A stretch of 64,000 nucleotides of DNA from Helicostylum pulchrum (taxonomy: Eukaryota > Mucoromycota > Mucoromycetes > Mucorales > Mucoraceae). Both the position numbers and the translations under genes were made by a program. Positions 34,201 through 45,751 of this stretch are shown here, in pieces. Location: assembly GCA_025677825.1 (NCBI GenBank), contig JAIXMO010000021.1, positions 372,001-436,000 of the forward strand. The letters are read 5' to 3'. Position 1 is the stretch's first letter. Each line of letters starts with the position of its first letter. The notes under the pieces were generated by a model. It saw only the letters and a program-made list of their open reading frames with translations, searched no databases and had not been told where the DNA came from.

Positions 34201-35941
34201 AAGCTAACAGCAGCTGATTTAAAAATGGGAAATCTTTTTTTTTTTTTTTTTTTTTTCAACATACGATTCCATTATCCGTAAGAAAAAAGCGCACTAATAT
34301 CTTATCGTTAATATTAAATAAAAGATAGAGATAAAGCAAAGTTTTATTAATGTGAAGAATATTTTTTCTGCCACATATGTACCTATATGTAGGTTAATAA
34401 ATCACAAGATAAAAAAAATGATAACACGGTGTATTTGACATTACGGAGCAAAAAGGAGTTTACGCATTCAAGTGAGAAAAACTATGGACAAATAAGTGCT
34501 TTCCCGTTCCTTATTGTTTGGCAGTAACGGGTTAAAATGAATTAAGATAACAGCTTGCATTCTTTGTCAGCTAAATAGGGCTAGAATAACTCGTAGCCTA
34601 TCAAAGCTATTTCCCCACTATAAAATAACGGTAAAGAAAAATCATTGCTCGGTTATTTACATTTATATTTCGTATATTTCGTATATTTCGTATATTATTT
34701 TGTGGATAAGTTCAAGTATTATAAAGCTATACAGTTTCTTTTTTCAGACAGTAATGATAAAGGAATACATTTGATGATTGGTGGAGAGCTCATATTGATC
34801 ACATGAACACGGTTCTTCCCGGTGTTAGTTCATAGATGTATTCTTTTTTTTGCAGCTTTCAAAACATGGTAAAAAGAACTTTTTGTATTTAAAATAAATA
34901 AACGGTACAAAGAGATCGACGTGTAAAACAAAAAAAAAGAGCTTTTGCATTAAAATCATCGTATATAGAAGGTAGATACTATAAAATCTACTATAAGAGG
35001 AATTACAAGTACCATCACACTTCTTTTAGTAAGAAAAGCGAGAGGCCAAGTGGGTGGAGCTATTCGGAATTGTAAAAGCGAGTTTAATTTTCATTAGCGG
35101 AATTCAACTCTAAATAATCAAAAAAGGAAATAACTTGATTTTTTTTTTTTCATATCTTTATGATCTGACGAGAAAAAAAAAAGTAGCTTTTTTTAATAGC
35201 TTTTTTTTTAAAAAAAAAATCATTGTTTCGCTGCCAAAGAAAAGGGAAATTTACGAAAAAAAAATCGCAAGCGTAAAAAATGGACCCAGGAGAGCCGTGA
35301 GAAATGGGATATTTCTTGTAAAAGCGTGAGTTTTTTTAAAGAGTGTGGGTAATTTTTTAACGGTTTAGTCGGTCTGTGGTACCATACGATCTTGGTTAAT
35401 AGACAGAGCTAATCTCTCTTAAATTTGATGTTTTCGTAGTCATTGCGTGAGAATTTTAACTTTTTTAAGTGATATCAAAAATAACTGATTCCACTTACTA
35501 TTGTATTTCTTATGCGTGCAGCCGGAAACAGGTAATTGTCGAATATACAATACGGAATTTTAACTTGAGGAAAAAGTGGAACCAATAGATTTTTTATGGT
35601 AAGAGGTGCATTAGAGAGGTCATAGGCCAAAAATCGAGTGTATCGAGCGGTATTTAGTAACCAAGACCTTACCCCTCCATTACATGAACCAGTTATATAC
35701 CTCCGTTAAATCGCGGGGCTTTTGGCGGAGCTTACTGTCTAAAAAATTCTAATTTTATAGTTTCATGTGGTACAAACACCTATAGTAATTTTTTCCTTGG
35801 AAATATTTGTTATATAAAAGATCAACCTTTTTTCTTTATTTTTTTTTATATTTCTCTCAGTCGATCATACAATTGAATTTTCCTTATTTCCTTCTTTTAC
35901 TTCTTTTTCCTCTTTAATAAATAAATTTAAATTTCCCTCAT
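31216..35941. other. Long gene-poor region, 4.7 kb
   Basis: No gene could be supported. Open frames are short, AT-rich and lack protein character. Landmarks are a nine-nucleotide tandem unit (TATTTCGTA, about three copies, 34666-34694), an A9-G10 homopolymer junction at 34057-34075 and a 22-T run near 34235. The last 120 bp form the promoter of the transporter gene. Confidence 0.4.
35811..35820 (+). promoter_or_regulatory. TATA box of the amino-acid transporter gene
   Basis: TATATAAAAG lies 122 bp upstream of the ATG at 35942, followed by a long CT/T-rich leader. A GC-rich block (CGCGGGGCTTTTGGCGGAGC) sits about 90 bp further upstream. Confidence 0.45.
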
Positions 35942-37317
35942 ATGGCAAACGGATTTAAAACACCCTCTGTTAATTCAGAAAAATTTAAGGTTGAACAAAC
36001 CACTATCGATAATTACGTTGAAGAAGATCGCGCTTCTAGTATCGTTAACGAATTTGGTCACGGTAATGGTTCTTTCATGACCGCTTATTTTAACATTGTC
36101 TGCGTTGTTGCAGGTACTGGTACTTTAGGTCTTCCCAAAGGTAATTTTATATTCTCTTTCCCAAAAATGATTACAATTTAATAATGGTTTATTATTTAGC
36201 TTTCGCCGATGGTGGTTGGTTAGGAATTTTGATTCTTATTTTAGCTTATGCAATGGCTGTCTACTCTGGTATTATCCTCATCCGTTGTTTATATCATAAG
36301 CCTGGACAACGTCTTCACGATTATAAAGCCATTGGTACTGCTGCCTTTGGATGGCCCGGTTATCTCGTTGCTTCATTTCTTCATATTTTAAATTTGTTCG
36401 GTTGTCCTGCTCTTTACCTTGTATTGGCTAGTGGTAACATGGTTTATCTTTTAGAGGGAACTGCCGGTGAACTCGATCACAAAATCTGGGCTGTTATCTG
36501 GGGTGCCTTTTTAGTGCTTCCCTCTCTCGTTATGAAAACTCTTAAGGAAGTAACTGGTATTGCTGCTATTGGTGCAATCTGTACCATGATGGCCGTATTT
36601 GTTGTTCTTATTCAAGGGCCTATGACTCGTAATGCTAGTCTTGAACCTGTCTATCATAATTCTGTCATTTGGGAAGGTTTCCCCGTCGCCCTTTCTACCA
36701 TTGCTTTCTCATTCGGTGGTAACAACACCTATCCTCACGTCGAACATGCATTAAAGAAACCTCACCAATGGAAGTATGCTGTCATTGCTGGTCTCTCTAC
36801 CTGTACTGCTCTTTACTTTTTAACTGCTGTTCCCGGTTATTGGTCTTTCGGTACCATGACTCATTCTCCCATTTATGACTCTTTACCTGATGGTGTCGGT
36901 AGAATGCTCTCTGTTATTGTTATGACTATTCACGTTATCCTTGCTATTCCTATTTATACTACCTCTTTCTCCCTTGAATTCGAAAAGTTCTCCAACTGTT
37001 CAGAAGAAAGATATGGTAAAGTTGGCGCTTGGATTGGTCGCGCTATTATTCGTACTATTACTATGGGTATTCTTGTCGTCTTGGCTTGTTTCATTCCCTT
37101 TTTCGATGATTTCATGGGTTTGATCGGTTCTCTTGCCAATTGTGGTCTTGTTTTCCTCTTGCCTATTCTTTGCTACCTTAAGCTTACTGGTGTTCGTAAC
37201 AAGCCCTGGTATGAACTCGCTTTCTGTACTCTTACTCTTTTCTTGGGTATTATTGGTTGTGTCTTTGGTACTATCGATTCTGTTAAGGCTTTGATCGAGG
37301 ATTTCCAACGAGCTTAA
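35942..37317 (+). CDS. AAAP-family amino-acid transporter, 438 aa
   Basis: Exons join(35942..36140, 36200..37317) splice in phase. The hydrophilic N-terminus (about 45 residues) is followed by the family's first helix with VVAGTGTLGLPKAFADGGW, the signature of amino-acid/auxin permease transporters, and about ten further hydrophobic helices. Recognisable blocks are LHILNLFGCPALYLVLASGN, VALSTIAFSFGGNNTYPHVE and VPGYWSFGT. Such proteins use the proton gradient to move neutral amino acids at the plasma membrane or vacuole; which one applies here cannot be told. Codons are strongly T/C-ending as in PRPP synthetase, suggesting high expression. A TATA box lies upstream. A mid-gene antisense frame of 109 codons is a shadow. 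Confidence 0.92.
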
Positions 37318-39774
37318 ACAAATTACCAATTTATACTTTATACCTATTTTTTTTTAAAAAAAAATACTCCTCAATTCATCTTGTAACTTAACCCTTCCTC
37401 CCCCCTTTTACACTGTATTCTCATCCTTAACTCTTTTTGTAAATAACTCTTTATCCGTAACTCTTTTTATCTCCTTTATAACTTTTTTAATAAATGTATT
37501 CTAGATGCTTTACATTATATCTCTTGCGGTTATTAATTGTTCTTATTAAAAAAAATGCTTTAGTTTTTTTTTTTTTGGTATTTGTGCATGGCAAATGTTA
37601 ATGCTCGCGTGTAATCACTTGACACACTACATTACTTTTTTTTTGTTCCACTGTAATTGATGCTACTTTTTTTTAAAAAAATTCCATACAATGCAAAAGT
37701 ATTTACACGGGCTTTTTTTTTTCAAAGGTCTAGATGCTTTCTTTTTTTTATGAATCAAATAGTTTTTTTTTCTGCGAGAATTAAAATTTCCGCGGGATTT
37801 TGATGTCCACTATTTAAATATATTGTCTTTTGACATACTGACCCGTCATATATATTCTTTAACGAAAATGAAAACGTGGTCTTTTCTGTGTGGGGTAAAA
37901 ATAATAATTCAGATATGTATTTAGTCTAGTCGTTTTAATACATTAGAACATCCCTTACATATTTGTTTATACAAACAAACCCTGATCAAAAAATTTCTCT
38001 CTAAAAATAGTAATTTCGTGCAAAATGTTAATTATCACAAACTAAACTTACACTTTTAGTTTAGAACCGTATTTTTCATCGCTTCCCAATATATTTATTT
38101 GTTGATGTACGTCTTGTTATTAGTCCCCCTAAAGTTTAATCTGTTAACAGGCCTTCACGTTTTTTTTTTATAAGATTTTGTTTTTGATATATCACCGATA
38201 ATAAAATCATTTGGATAATGAGGAAGCTCCTTTTTTTTTACTCGAGATTATTACCGGTTTCATCTTAATTGGTTGCATACATCTAAATAAATATTATAGC
38301 AAGTATCGAGTAAGTGCCTTTATAAAATATGATCCTTCGAAACTTTGCCACCCACTAAAAAAATGAATATATGCAAGGCTTTTACGATTAAATTGCTAAA
38401 ATAATATCCTAATTTAGTGAAAAGTCCGTCTCAGGCGCTTCGAAACAAATTACATAGTCGACGTAGCTTTCAGGTTTTAATTCAAACAACATGCACATTG
38501 CATAATCACGAGAAATATTTATAGAAAGAGAGACTCGAACCAGTTTCATTTTTTTAAAAAAAATAGTGTTATTTGTAAGAGTAATTCGTTGTAACTATAC
38601 ATACTTTTGTGGTGTAAATATATTTCTTTAGTGATCCTATTTTTTTTTTTTTTTGTATAGATAAACAATTCATAGCTTTTTACAAGTTCCGTTTGAGCAT
38701 ATAACGGGGTAATATATATATGTACGATTTAAGAATGAGCTCTTTAAAAATACTGGCAAAAAGTCCAGCTTTTTTTTTTCATCGTTAATGTGTCTAAAAA
38801 TAGTATTTGTATAAGCACTAAATTTCTTTATCGTTATTACGATACTTTTCCGTAAAATATTATCGATATAGATCTACTTGTTGGTCTGCGTCTTCTAATT
38901 TATCCCTAAAAATTTAATTTCTATGCGTATAAGCGCAATAATCATTACCTCCCTGTAATATAATTCGACGCCTTTTTTTCACATAAAAAAGAAACTGGCC
39001 AAAGCTTTAAAAAAAGACACTATTTCATAATTTCTCTATAATTTTCAAGTGGAAAAGGTATACCATTATCCGAGGACTTTCGGAAGTCCCTGAAATTTTG
39101 TATGCCCTGGCTCTGGACCCAAATACCCTCTCTTACCCATCTCCGAAACTCGCTCAACCGATACGTTTTGAAAGGGGGGAGAAACATACGGTTTAAAAAA
39201 AGAGAAATATTTTGATCTATAATAATTCAGAAACAAAAAGAAATCTGATCATGTTGAATATTCATAATCTAAAATATACATATCAAATATGATAGTGACG
39301 ATCCTTTTTAAAATCTGTAACGGTTAAAAGCGGGTAAACCGTGGGTCGGATGTACATACTTAAACATTCTATTGGATCAGTTTTATCGCTTACAAACAAA
39401 TACATGTTTATCAGAACTCCATGACAAATTTTATAGCTATTTAAATACAAAACAACTATACGGAAGGGGGCCCCTATATAATCGCTGATTTAGAATAATT
39501 ACCTTTAAATGGCAAAATTAACCAAAGGGAAGATAAAATATAACCAACCTTAAAATATAGCCTATTGGCCCTGTCTCCGACAAAAAAATCTCACATGGAA
39601 GCTTGTAGCATATGTCTTTGTTGCCAGAAACCTGACCATATTCGAGCCACCTTTTTTGTCGTGACTGTAGAAAAAAAAGAAAAAAGGAAAAAAAAAGATA
39701 AAGACATTTTATAAGTTCTTTTTTTCTTTTTTCTCTTTTCCCCACTTCAATTGTTTGACATAATACTAAAAAAA
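37318..39774. other. Intergenic, about 2.5 kb
   Basis: No gene was recognised. The sequence is very AT-rich with many T8-T12 runs. The first 200 bp are the transporter 3' flank (CT-rich, then AATAAATG near 37489). An antisense frame at 39518-39784 contains Phe/Leu homopolymer character and was not accepted. Confidence 0.4.
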
Positions 39775-41835
39775 ATGCACTCAATAGCAGTAAACAAAAG
39801 TCCTATTCGACCTAGTTTATCTATCGACACAAACTTGAAAAAGAAGCGATGGAGCAAAAGTATTTTTTCCTCCAAGGAGACGATTCATTCATCTGAAGAG
39901 CCACCACTCAACGACAGTAACTGCAGTTTAAGTAACCTATCCGACAAGATAAAATCTGCTCACAGCAATCGTACACACGGTGTCCAATCCGTTTTAAAAA
40001 AGCTTCCCAGACCACACTTTCATATTCGATCTAGTGGAGCCAACAAACCGGAAGTAGAAGACTCTACATTTAATCCAGTGGTCCCCGAGCCAGTGCATCC
40101 ACAACTCGTCAACTGGTCGCCAGAGGCACCGCTTTCACCACCACCATGGGAGTTAAATCGGCAACCATCTCAAAAATCCGATAAGACTTCATTAAAGGCA
40201 TTCAACACGTTCCTTACCATGTCTTCAGTTTCAGATGGATTTGAAGAATATGACAGCATCTCAACTTTTGATTCCCATACCAGCAACGACTATCACTCTG
40301 ATCCAGAACTTGGCAACCTTTCATCCCTGACCGAAAAAGTCAAACTTGACGATACCGAAATGTTCAGCCCTACAGATTCTATTGATCGCGAATCTGATGT
40401 TACACTAGTAGGTTCAACCTTATCTGCAGGCGGGCCACGAATCCGACGTCCGTCCAGTTGCCCTAGTTATGACCCGGTATCGCCTACTAGCACATTAGCT
40501 GAAAATGATATCATTGCCATTACCGAGCAACACACTCGACACATGTCAGTGCTTAAAAAATATAAACACCCAGCCGATAAAAAACCTGCTTTAAAATCGT
40601 GTCAAAAAGCTAAAGCACGTGCAGCAGAGGCCGCTGCTAAAGGAACAAGTATTACACAAACTAATTCTTTTTATGCTTCGTTTTGTGAAGATATGAAGTA
40701 TTTGTATATACCTAACGTATTTGATCCCGTCACTCGAGAGTTGATTGTAGAGTTCTCCGTCATTAAACCGAGAAAATACAAGTTGCATAGAAAGACTAGT
40801 TGGAAGAGAGAAGCAAAAACTTTAATGAGTTGGCATCATCTTTTGGAAGAATCTATTCAAAAGCCAGAAAAAAAAATAGAAATAAATCCGTCAATGGTAA
40901 GCTGGGCATATTGACTACACACACACATACATACGATGAATATAAATCTTAACTTTTTTTAAATTAACTTAGACTTTAGATAAGCAAGTAAAAAACGAGT
41001 TGACTCGTAAATTCATCATGAGAGAATTTTTCGATACTGAAGTAAACTTTTGGAATCAACTTTATTACTCAAAAGTCGTACGTTATCAAAAAAAAAAAAA
41101 TCCTACTTGCATGTGAAAAAAACAAATTCTAATTATTATTTTTTTCTTGATAGATATTTTATGACGCTGTTATTAGTGGTATATCGAAAGGAAACCAACT
41201 TATCAAAGAAGCTGATGTAGATATATTTGCCAATCTCTTTGACCTGATGCAATTTTCGGCCAAGTTAATTAACCGTCTCCGTCATTTTCAAATGGAGCAT
41301 ACCAAAGACAGTCCGGTACTTCAACTTGACCCTATTCCCAATGTTGATAGCGATAAATTGTTACTGGGTAAAGCAATGCGTGAAATGTCTAAAGACATGG
41401 TTGTCTTTTTACGCTGTGCCTTGGATTATAAAGAAAACCGCAAGACCGTAGATAACAATGTCAATAACAAAGCTTTTTTACTATATAATCAGGTAAATAT
41501 TACGTACAAAAATTATAAAATATGCAGCCTAAAAAGTCGGAAATTTTGTTTTCTGTAGAAACTGAGTTCAAGAAAAGAAACTAGTCAATTTACTATACTA
41601 GATTACCTTATTATTCCTATTCAACGTGTCGCTCGCTATGGATTATTAATTGCAGGTATGTTACACGAATTAATACTTTTTTTTTTGTCAGTGGTAATTA
41701 ACTTTTTTTGTTTTAGACTTGATAAAACATTCCGAACCAACACATCCAGATTATGGGGATTTAGTCCTATCTCATAAAATCGTTACTAGTCTTGCAGTTG
41801 CTATGAATTCTTCTCAAAAGAAAAAAAAACCATAA
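39775..41835 (+). CDS. RhoGEF (Dbl-homology) protein without PH domain
   Basis: This is a guanine-nucleotide exchange factor for Rho/Cdc42-type GTPases. Exons join(39775..40896, 40973..41077, 41154..41492, 41559..41655, 41717..41835) give 593 residues. The first ATG is at 39775; an upstream TTG frame extension was not used. Residues 1-370 are Ser/Pro-rich and probably disordered. The DH domain (about 375-590) begins near ELTRKFIMREFFDTEVNFWN, continues with DIFANLFDLMQFSAKLINRL, and contains the CR3 helix LDYLIIPIQRVARYGLLIAD. The stop follows directly after the last helix (VTSLAVAMNSSQKKKKP), so the PH domain that usually follows is absent. Donor 2 was placed at GTACGT rather than the GTCGTA three bases earlier. 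Confidence 0.85.
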
Positions 41836-41972
41836 AACCCCTCGCACTCTTCATTCATGTACATAGAATTTTCATTACATACATACTTAATCACTAATAT
41901 ATAAAAAATAAACACAAGTTATAGGGAATTTTAATTTTTTATTTACAAATTTTTTAAAAAAATCTAACTTTT

Positions 41973-43043
41973 TTAATTCTTTTCACTCTTTTTATATGTA
42001 TTTGCAGCAGTTTCGTGAGTTGCCATCCATTCCTGAACATCACAAGACCAAGTTTTTTCATATTGTCCAAACCAACCCTTCTTTTCTTTTCTAATCAACT
42101 TGAACCCATGGTTGACACGCAAAATATTAGCGGCCTTTGATTCCAATTCATTTGTCTTTGCTTCAACGCGATGTAAGCCCTTTTCATTTGCCCACGACAT
42201 GGCTCTATCAATCAACAAAGTAGATAACCCACAGCCTTGATACTCGGGTCGTACAGTGAGACGTTGCAACGTAGCCACACCATCTTCTTGAGGTTGAGCA
42301 AACACGACTGGCAACATTTTATCTTGTAAATTTGAAAAGCGTTCTGGCACGGTTAACCCATATCTTCTGAACAACGCAGCTACCATTAACTTTAAGGCTG
42401 GGGGTTGAGCAGGTCTACGAGACAAAACTTGTTGATTATAATGAGCCAAACCAACCATACCACAAGGTTTGTTATCCAAAGTAAGCACCCAAAAGTGAGA
42501 AGGAGCTTGCTCCTGCAAAGGTTTCTGAGAACGTACCAATTCAGTAGCTGGTTTAGCATCCTTATCAAATGTAACTCTTTTCTTTCCTTCACCTCCCAGT
42601 TTATCTTCATCCTGAACCTCAACTTCTTCTTTCGTCCAATTTAAATAGTATACTTCCGGGTCAGAGAGATCGTTTTGACGCACGTTTTCAACTTTATCAA
42701 CCACTTCAAATCTATCCGTGAACACAAACACACCAGCAAATGAAACAACCACCCAAGAAAACGTCAAGAACGCCTTGAGAACCGTAGGAGTCCAAGAGGG
42801 TACATTTAAACCGGATAATAATACGGGTACAATAGCTAATAAATAAGAGTATAAACCTACCCACAGCACCCAAAACAAAGGAGACTTGAGTTTACATTTC
42901 ACTCCTTCGGGTACCAAAGCAAAGTAAGTACTATAAAACAAGTGGTCTACATAATCATGGTCACTTGCTCTATATGTTCTTAACACCAAACGCGGTGTAT
43001 CCGTTTTGGCTTCTTGACTTGTTATACCAGTAGGATTTGACAT
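41973..43043 (-). CDS. GNAT-type N-acetyltransferase with membrane segments, 356 aa
   Basis: This single exon has ATG at 43043. The N-terminal part (RLVLRTYRASDHDYVDHLF) starts a GNAT fold. It is interrupted by two hydrophobic segments (FWVLWVGLYSYLLAIVPVLL and LKAFLTFSWVVVSFAGVFVF, about 60-115), a layout known from NAT8-like membrane acetyltransferases. After a charged linker the acetyl-CoA-binding motif A is clear: LQRLTVRPEYQGCGLSTLLI (Q-x-x-G-x-G/A), followed by ANEKGLHRVEAKTNELESKA and NHGFKLI. The enzyme would transfer acetyl from acetyl-CoA to an amine; the substrate is unknown. It is convergent with the RhoGEF gene (stops 138 bp apart). Confidence 0.85.
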   Translation of the reverse strand: MSNPTGITSQEAKTDTPRLVLRTYRASDHDYVDHLFYSTYFALVPEGVKCKLKSPLFWVLWVGLYSYLLAIVPVLLSGLNVPSWTPTVLKAFLTFSWVVVSFAGVFVFTDRFEVVDKVENVRQNDLSDPEVYYLNWTKEEVEVQDEDKLGGEGKKRVTFDKDAKPATELVRSQKPLQEQAPSHFWVLTLDNKPCGMVGLAHYNQQVLSRRPAQPPALKLMVAALFRRYGLTVPERFSNLQDKMLPVVFAQPQEDGVATLQRLTVRPEYQGCGLSTLLIDRAMSWANEKGLHRVEAKTNELESKAANILRVNHGFKLIRKEKKGWFGQYEKTWSCDVQEWMATHETAANTYKKSEKN

Positions 43044-43236
43044 ATTGTATATATATAAAAAGTATAAAAAAAAAGAAAGAAACAGAAAGAAAAAAAAAGG
43101 TAATAAAAGGAATGCTGCTTTTATATATACGAGGGTTTTGGTTGGTTTACATTACCATCACGTTTTGAAAATAACTGAATATAACTGGCTTACAAGTTTA
43201 ACCGTGACCAAGTTTTCCATTTATTTATTTATTTAC

Positions 43237-44182
43237 TTATGATTGAGATCTTGAATTAATATCAATAGTTTTAATTTGACGTATGGACCTATCTCTCCAC
43301 TGTCTAAAATGTAATGCACTTTCCTGTCCTGCTCTATAAACTAAAAAGAGTATATATATATATTTTTTAGATAAAAAGTACAAGTTTAAAATGTTCTTTG
43401 TATTACTTTCTTTTTCAGTCTCATCCAATTTTTGTAAAAACTCTTGACCAGTAGAAGCACCTAATGTCTGAGAATAATTCATAATATCTTTAAGTCTTTC
43501 TTTAAACGCCTAAAAAAACACTCCACTGTTTAAAAAGAAATAATTCAATCTGCATACAAATAACAAACCTCTTTCAAGACTTTGGATAACGAATCATCTA
43601 CTATTAAATCTAATAATTTAACTCCAAATAAATAAAAATAAGGGCACAATAATCTAAAGTCCACACTGGTAGGACTGGCATCTAAAACATTTCGTACTCT
43701 GGTGCCAAACGTCTTTGGTAACTCAATCGAAATAAGAGACCTATCGAATTGTTAACATACCTCTAAAAAGTTGTCAGCCGTATAAGCTAGTTTACCTATG
43801 ATCAGGTAATCTATTGATTATATCCGTTAGTAAAAAAAAAACCCCCCCTTCATACATAACTAACATACGTATATTGAGCTAAATGTTTCGCTATCCAATA
43901 TGGTAATTCAAAGCGTTGATTGCGATTAACCTACACAGCAACAAAAAGTAAGAACAGCCACTCTAAAAAGTTGTCGTACGCTTTGCATAATAATTACAGG
44001 TTGTCCGTCACCTGTTAAATTGACATCGGCGCTGTATTCATGAAGTGCTGTACATGGTATTTTCTAAGATTCAGGGAAAATATATTAAGTTTCAATCGCT
44101 CGTTTTTTCTTTATGTAAAACAAAACTTTACTGATTGTTCTGCCAAGATAGAATCGATACTATAATATTCGTCAAGTTCCAT
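43237..44182 (-). CDS. PSF3: GINS complex subunit PSF3
   Basis: GINS is the Cdc45-MCM partner of the replicative helicase. Seven short exons, complement(join(43237..43340, 43407..43509, 43569..43740, 43796..43810, 43869..43930, 43980..44063, 44132..44182)), keep phase and give 196 residues, the normal Psf3 length. The start MELDEYYSIDSILAEQSKIP is the Psf3 signature. NRNQRFELPYWIAKHLAQYT and ISIELPKTFGTRVRNVLDAS continue the A and B domains, and PYFYLFGVKLLDLI fits the family. The fourth exon is only 15 nt; it is needed to keep the frame. All introns are GT-AG. Confidence 0.88.
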
Positions 44183-45751
44183 TAGAGTATATGTAAGAAA
44201 ATAAAATAAAAAAATATTTCTAAAAAATAAAAAATCGCCAACAATTCGCGTACTTCCAAAAAAAAGCACGAACAAAAATAAATAATGTAATTCAAAAGGC
44301 GAATGCATTCGCGTAGATTGATGAAACAGTAAATAGTTCCACTAATAAACGTGATGAAACGCAAAGCTATCTATTTTAAACGATTGTGCTTGCGGATATG
44401 TTTCAATACGAGAGAACAGCAGTCAAAAGATAAATTTGTATTAATACGATATGAAACTGAGACGTGAAATTTTTATTTCCTTGTTTCTATTCGTCTTGTG
44501 GCATACTTGGACGTCCTTCTAAGCTATTTAAGGGGATGTAATAGAGTGCCGAACGCAATATTCGCTTGTTTTTTTTTTGGAAACAGACAGAACCTCCACA
44601 AACCATAGTATTAGCTAATGCAAGAAATTCAATTGAAGATTACCGTATCGAAAAACGGAGAACTCGATTCAGCTTTTCTTGCCCGACTAGTCTTTATAAC
44701 GAATTAACACTTTTAAATATAGCTACTGCTGTTATTCAGGTAGTAAAGAGTTTATTTCTAAAGAACATCACTGTTATCCATATTTTTTTAATACGGATGT
44801 AAGCACATTATGCTCTGAGTTCTATTAAATTAGATTGGAGAAGAGCCACGTTTTAAATTGTGCAGTAATCAACAATCAACTTTAATAATTACCAGGTAGA
44901 GATTAGATCTGTCCATTTGGGCAGGGAAAAATAAGCTCTTAAACATAGCATTCTGGATAACTTATATCTTCACCAATACGCGCTGTACAAAAACGCTCTA
45001 CTTTTGTTTGACGATTTTATCTTTACTAAAAGATGTTTTTTCGTAGAATGTTTTCAAGAGGTTGCCCAAATGGGCAAGGAGGGATAACCTCTACTCGTTA
45101 ATTAATATGGATGAACTAGACTTCTCTTATTTCTCGAAGGAAAGCTCCTTCGATTAACAGAATCAACCACGGGAAGATGGAAATCTATCTGATTTCAAAA
45201 AAGATGTACCGTATCCAGCCTCCCATCGACCCCTTTGGCAGTTGTCCAATAGGTCTTAGACCACAGTTCTTGCAAAGCTTCTGACGAAGCAAAGCTCAGA
45301 CGAGCGCGTACTTTTGTGCTAACTCAATACACTGTGGTACAAGGCCGCATTTCAAGTAAAGGATAAACAGAAAAACGAATCTTTTACTACTTTTATAGTT
45401 TTTGAATTGAACATCACCATGACGTTGCATTTTTTGGACTGCTATTCAAAGGTTGATGTGACTGTAGATAAAAAGCGAAGCACATGTTCGTATTAAAAAA
45501 AACCTTCCACTTGTCTCTTACTTTGACGTTGTACTTTTTAGTTGTATTATATTTCCCTTTCTTTTTTCTTTTTTTTTTCTTTTTAGAAATACACGCCCTA
45601 AGCCTCTCTTTTTTTTCTTTAAAAAAACGAGATAACAGAAGAAGAAAACTCTTTACTTTTTACTACACTTTTTTTTTCTAAAAAAAAAAACGTAAGTTTT
45701 ATTAATGAGATTAAAAAAAAAAAAACTAAATTTCAAAAAAAAAACAATAGA
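44183..45751. other. Intergenic with structured segment
   Basis: No protein gene was accepted. A frame at 44566-44802 reads partly protein-like (EPPQTIVLANARNSIEDYR) but lacks an ATG. The middle (44900-45400) is less AT-rich than its surroundings and holds several hairpins, listed separately. The last 250 bp are T-rich leader of the PUF gene. Confidence 0.4.
44900..45300. other. Hairpin-rich segment, possible structured RNA
   Basis: Three small perfect hairpins lie within about 235 bp: TTGCCC-AAAT-GGGCAA (45063-45078) nested inside GAGGTT/AACCTC (45058-45063, 45086-45091); TCGAAGGA-AAGC-TCCTTCGA (45134-45153); and GCTTC-TGAC-GAAGC (45277-45290). In addition CCATTTGGGCA at 44913-44923 is the reverse complement of TGCCCAAATGG at 45063-45073, allowing a long-range pairing. 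No match to U1-U6, SRP, RNase P or tRNA consensus was recognised. Confidence 0.3.

Noticed and set aside
36941..37329. Several overlapping frames inside the transporter exon
   Set aside because: Alternative-frame shadows of the AAAP transporter.
38521..38560. GACTCGAACC resembling a minus-strand tRNA end
   Set aside because: Flanking bases do not form T- or acceptor stems.
44566..44802. 78-codon frame with partly protein-like sequence
   Set aside because: No ATG start, no intron evidence and no recognised family; could be chance.
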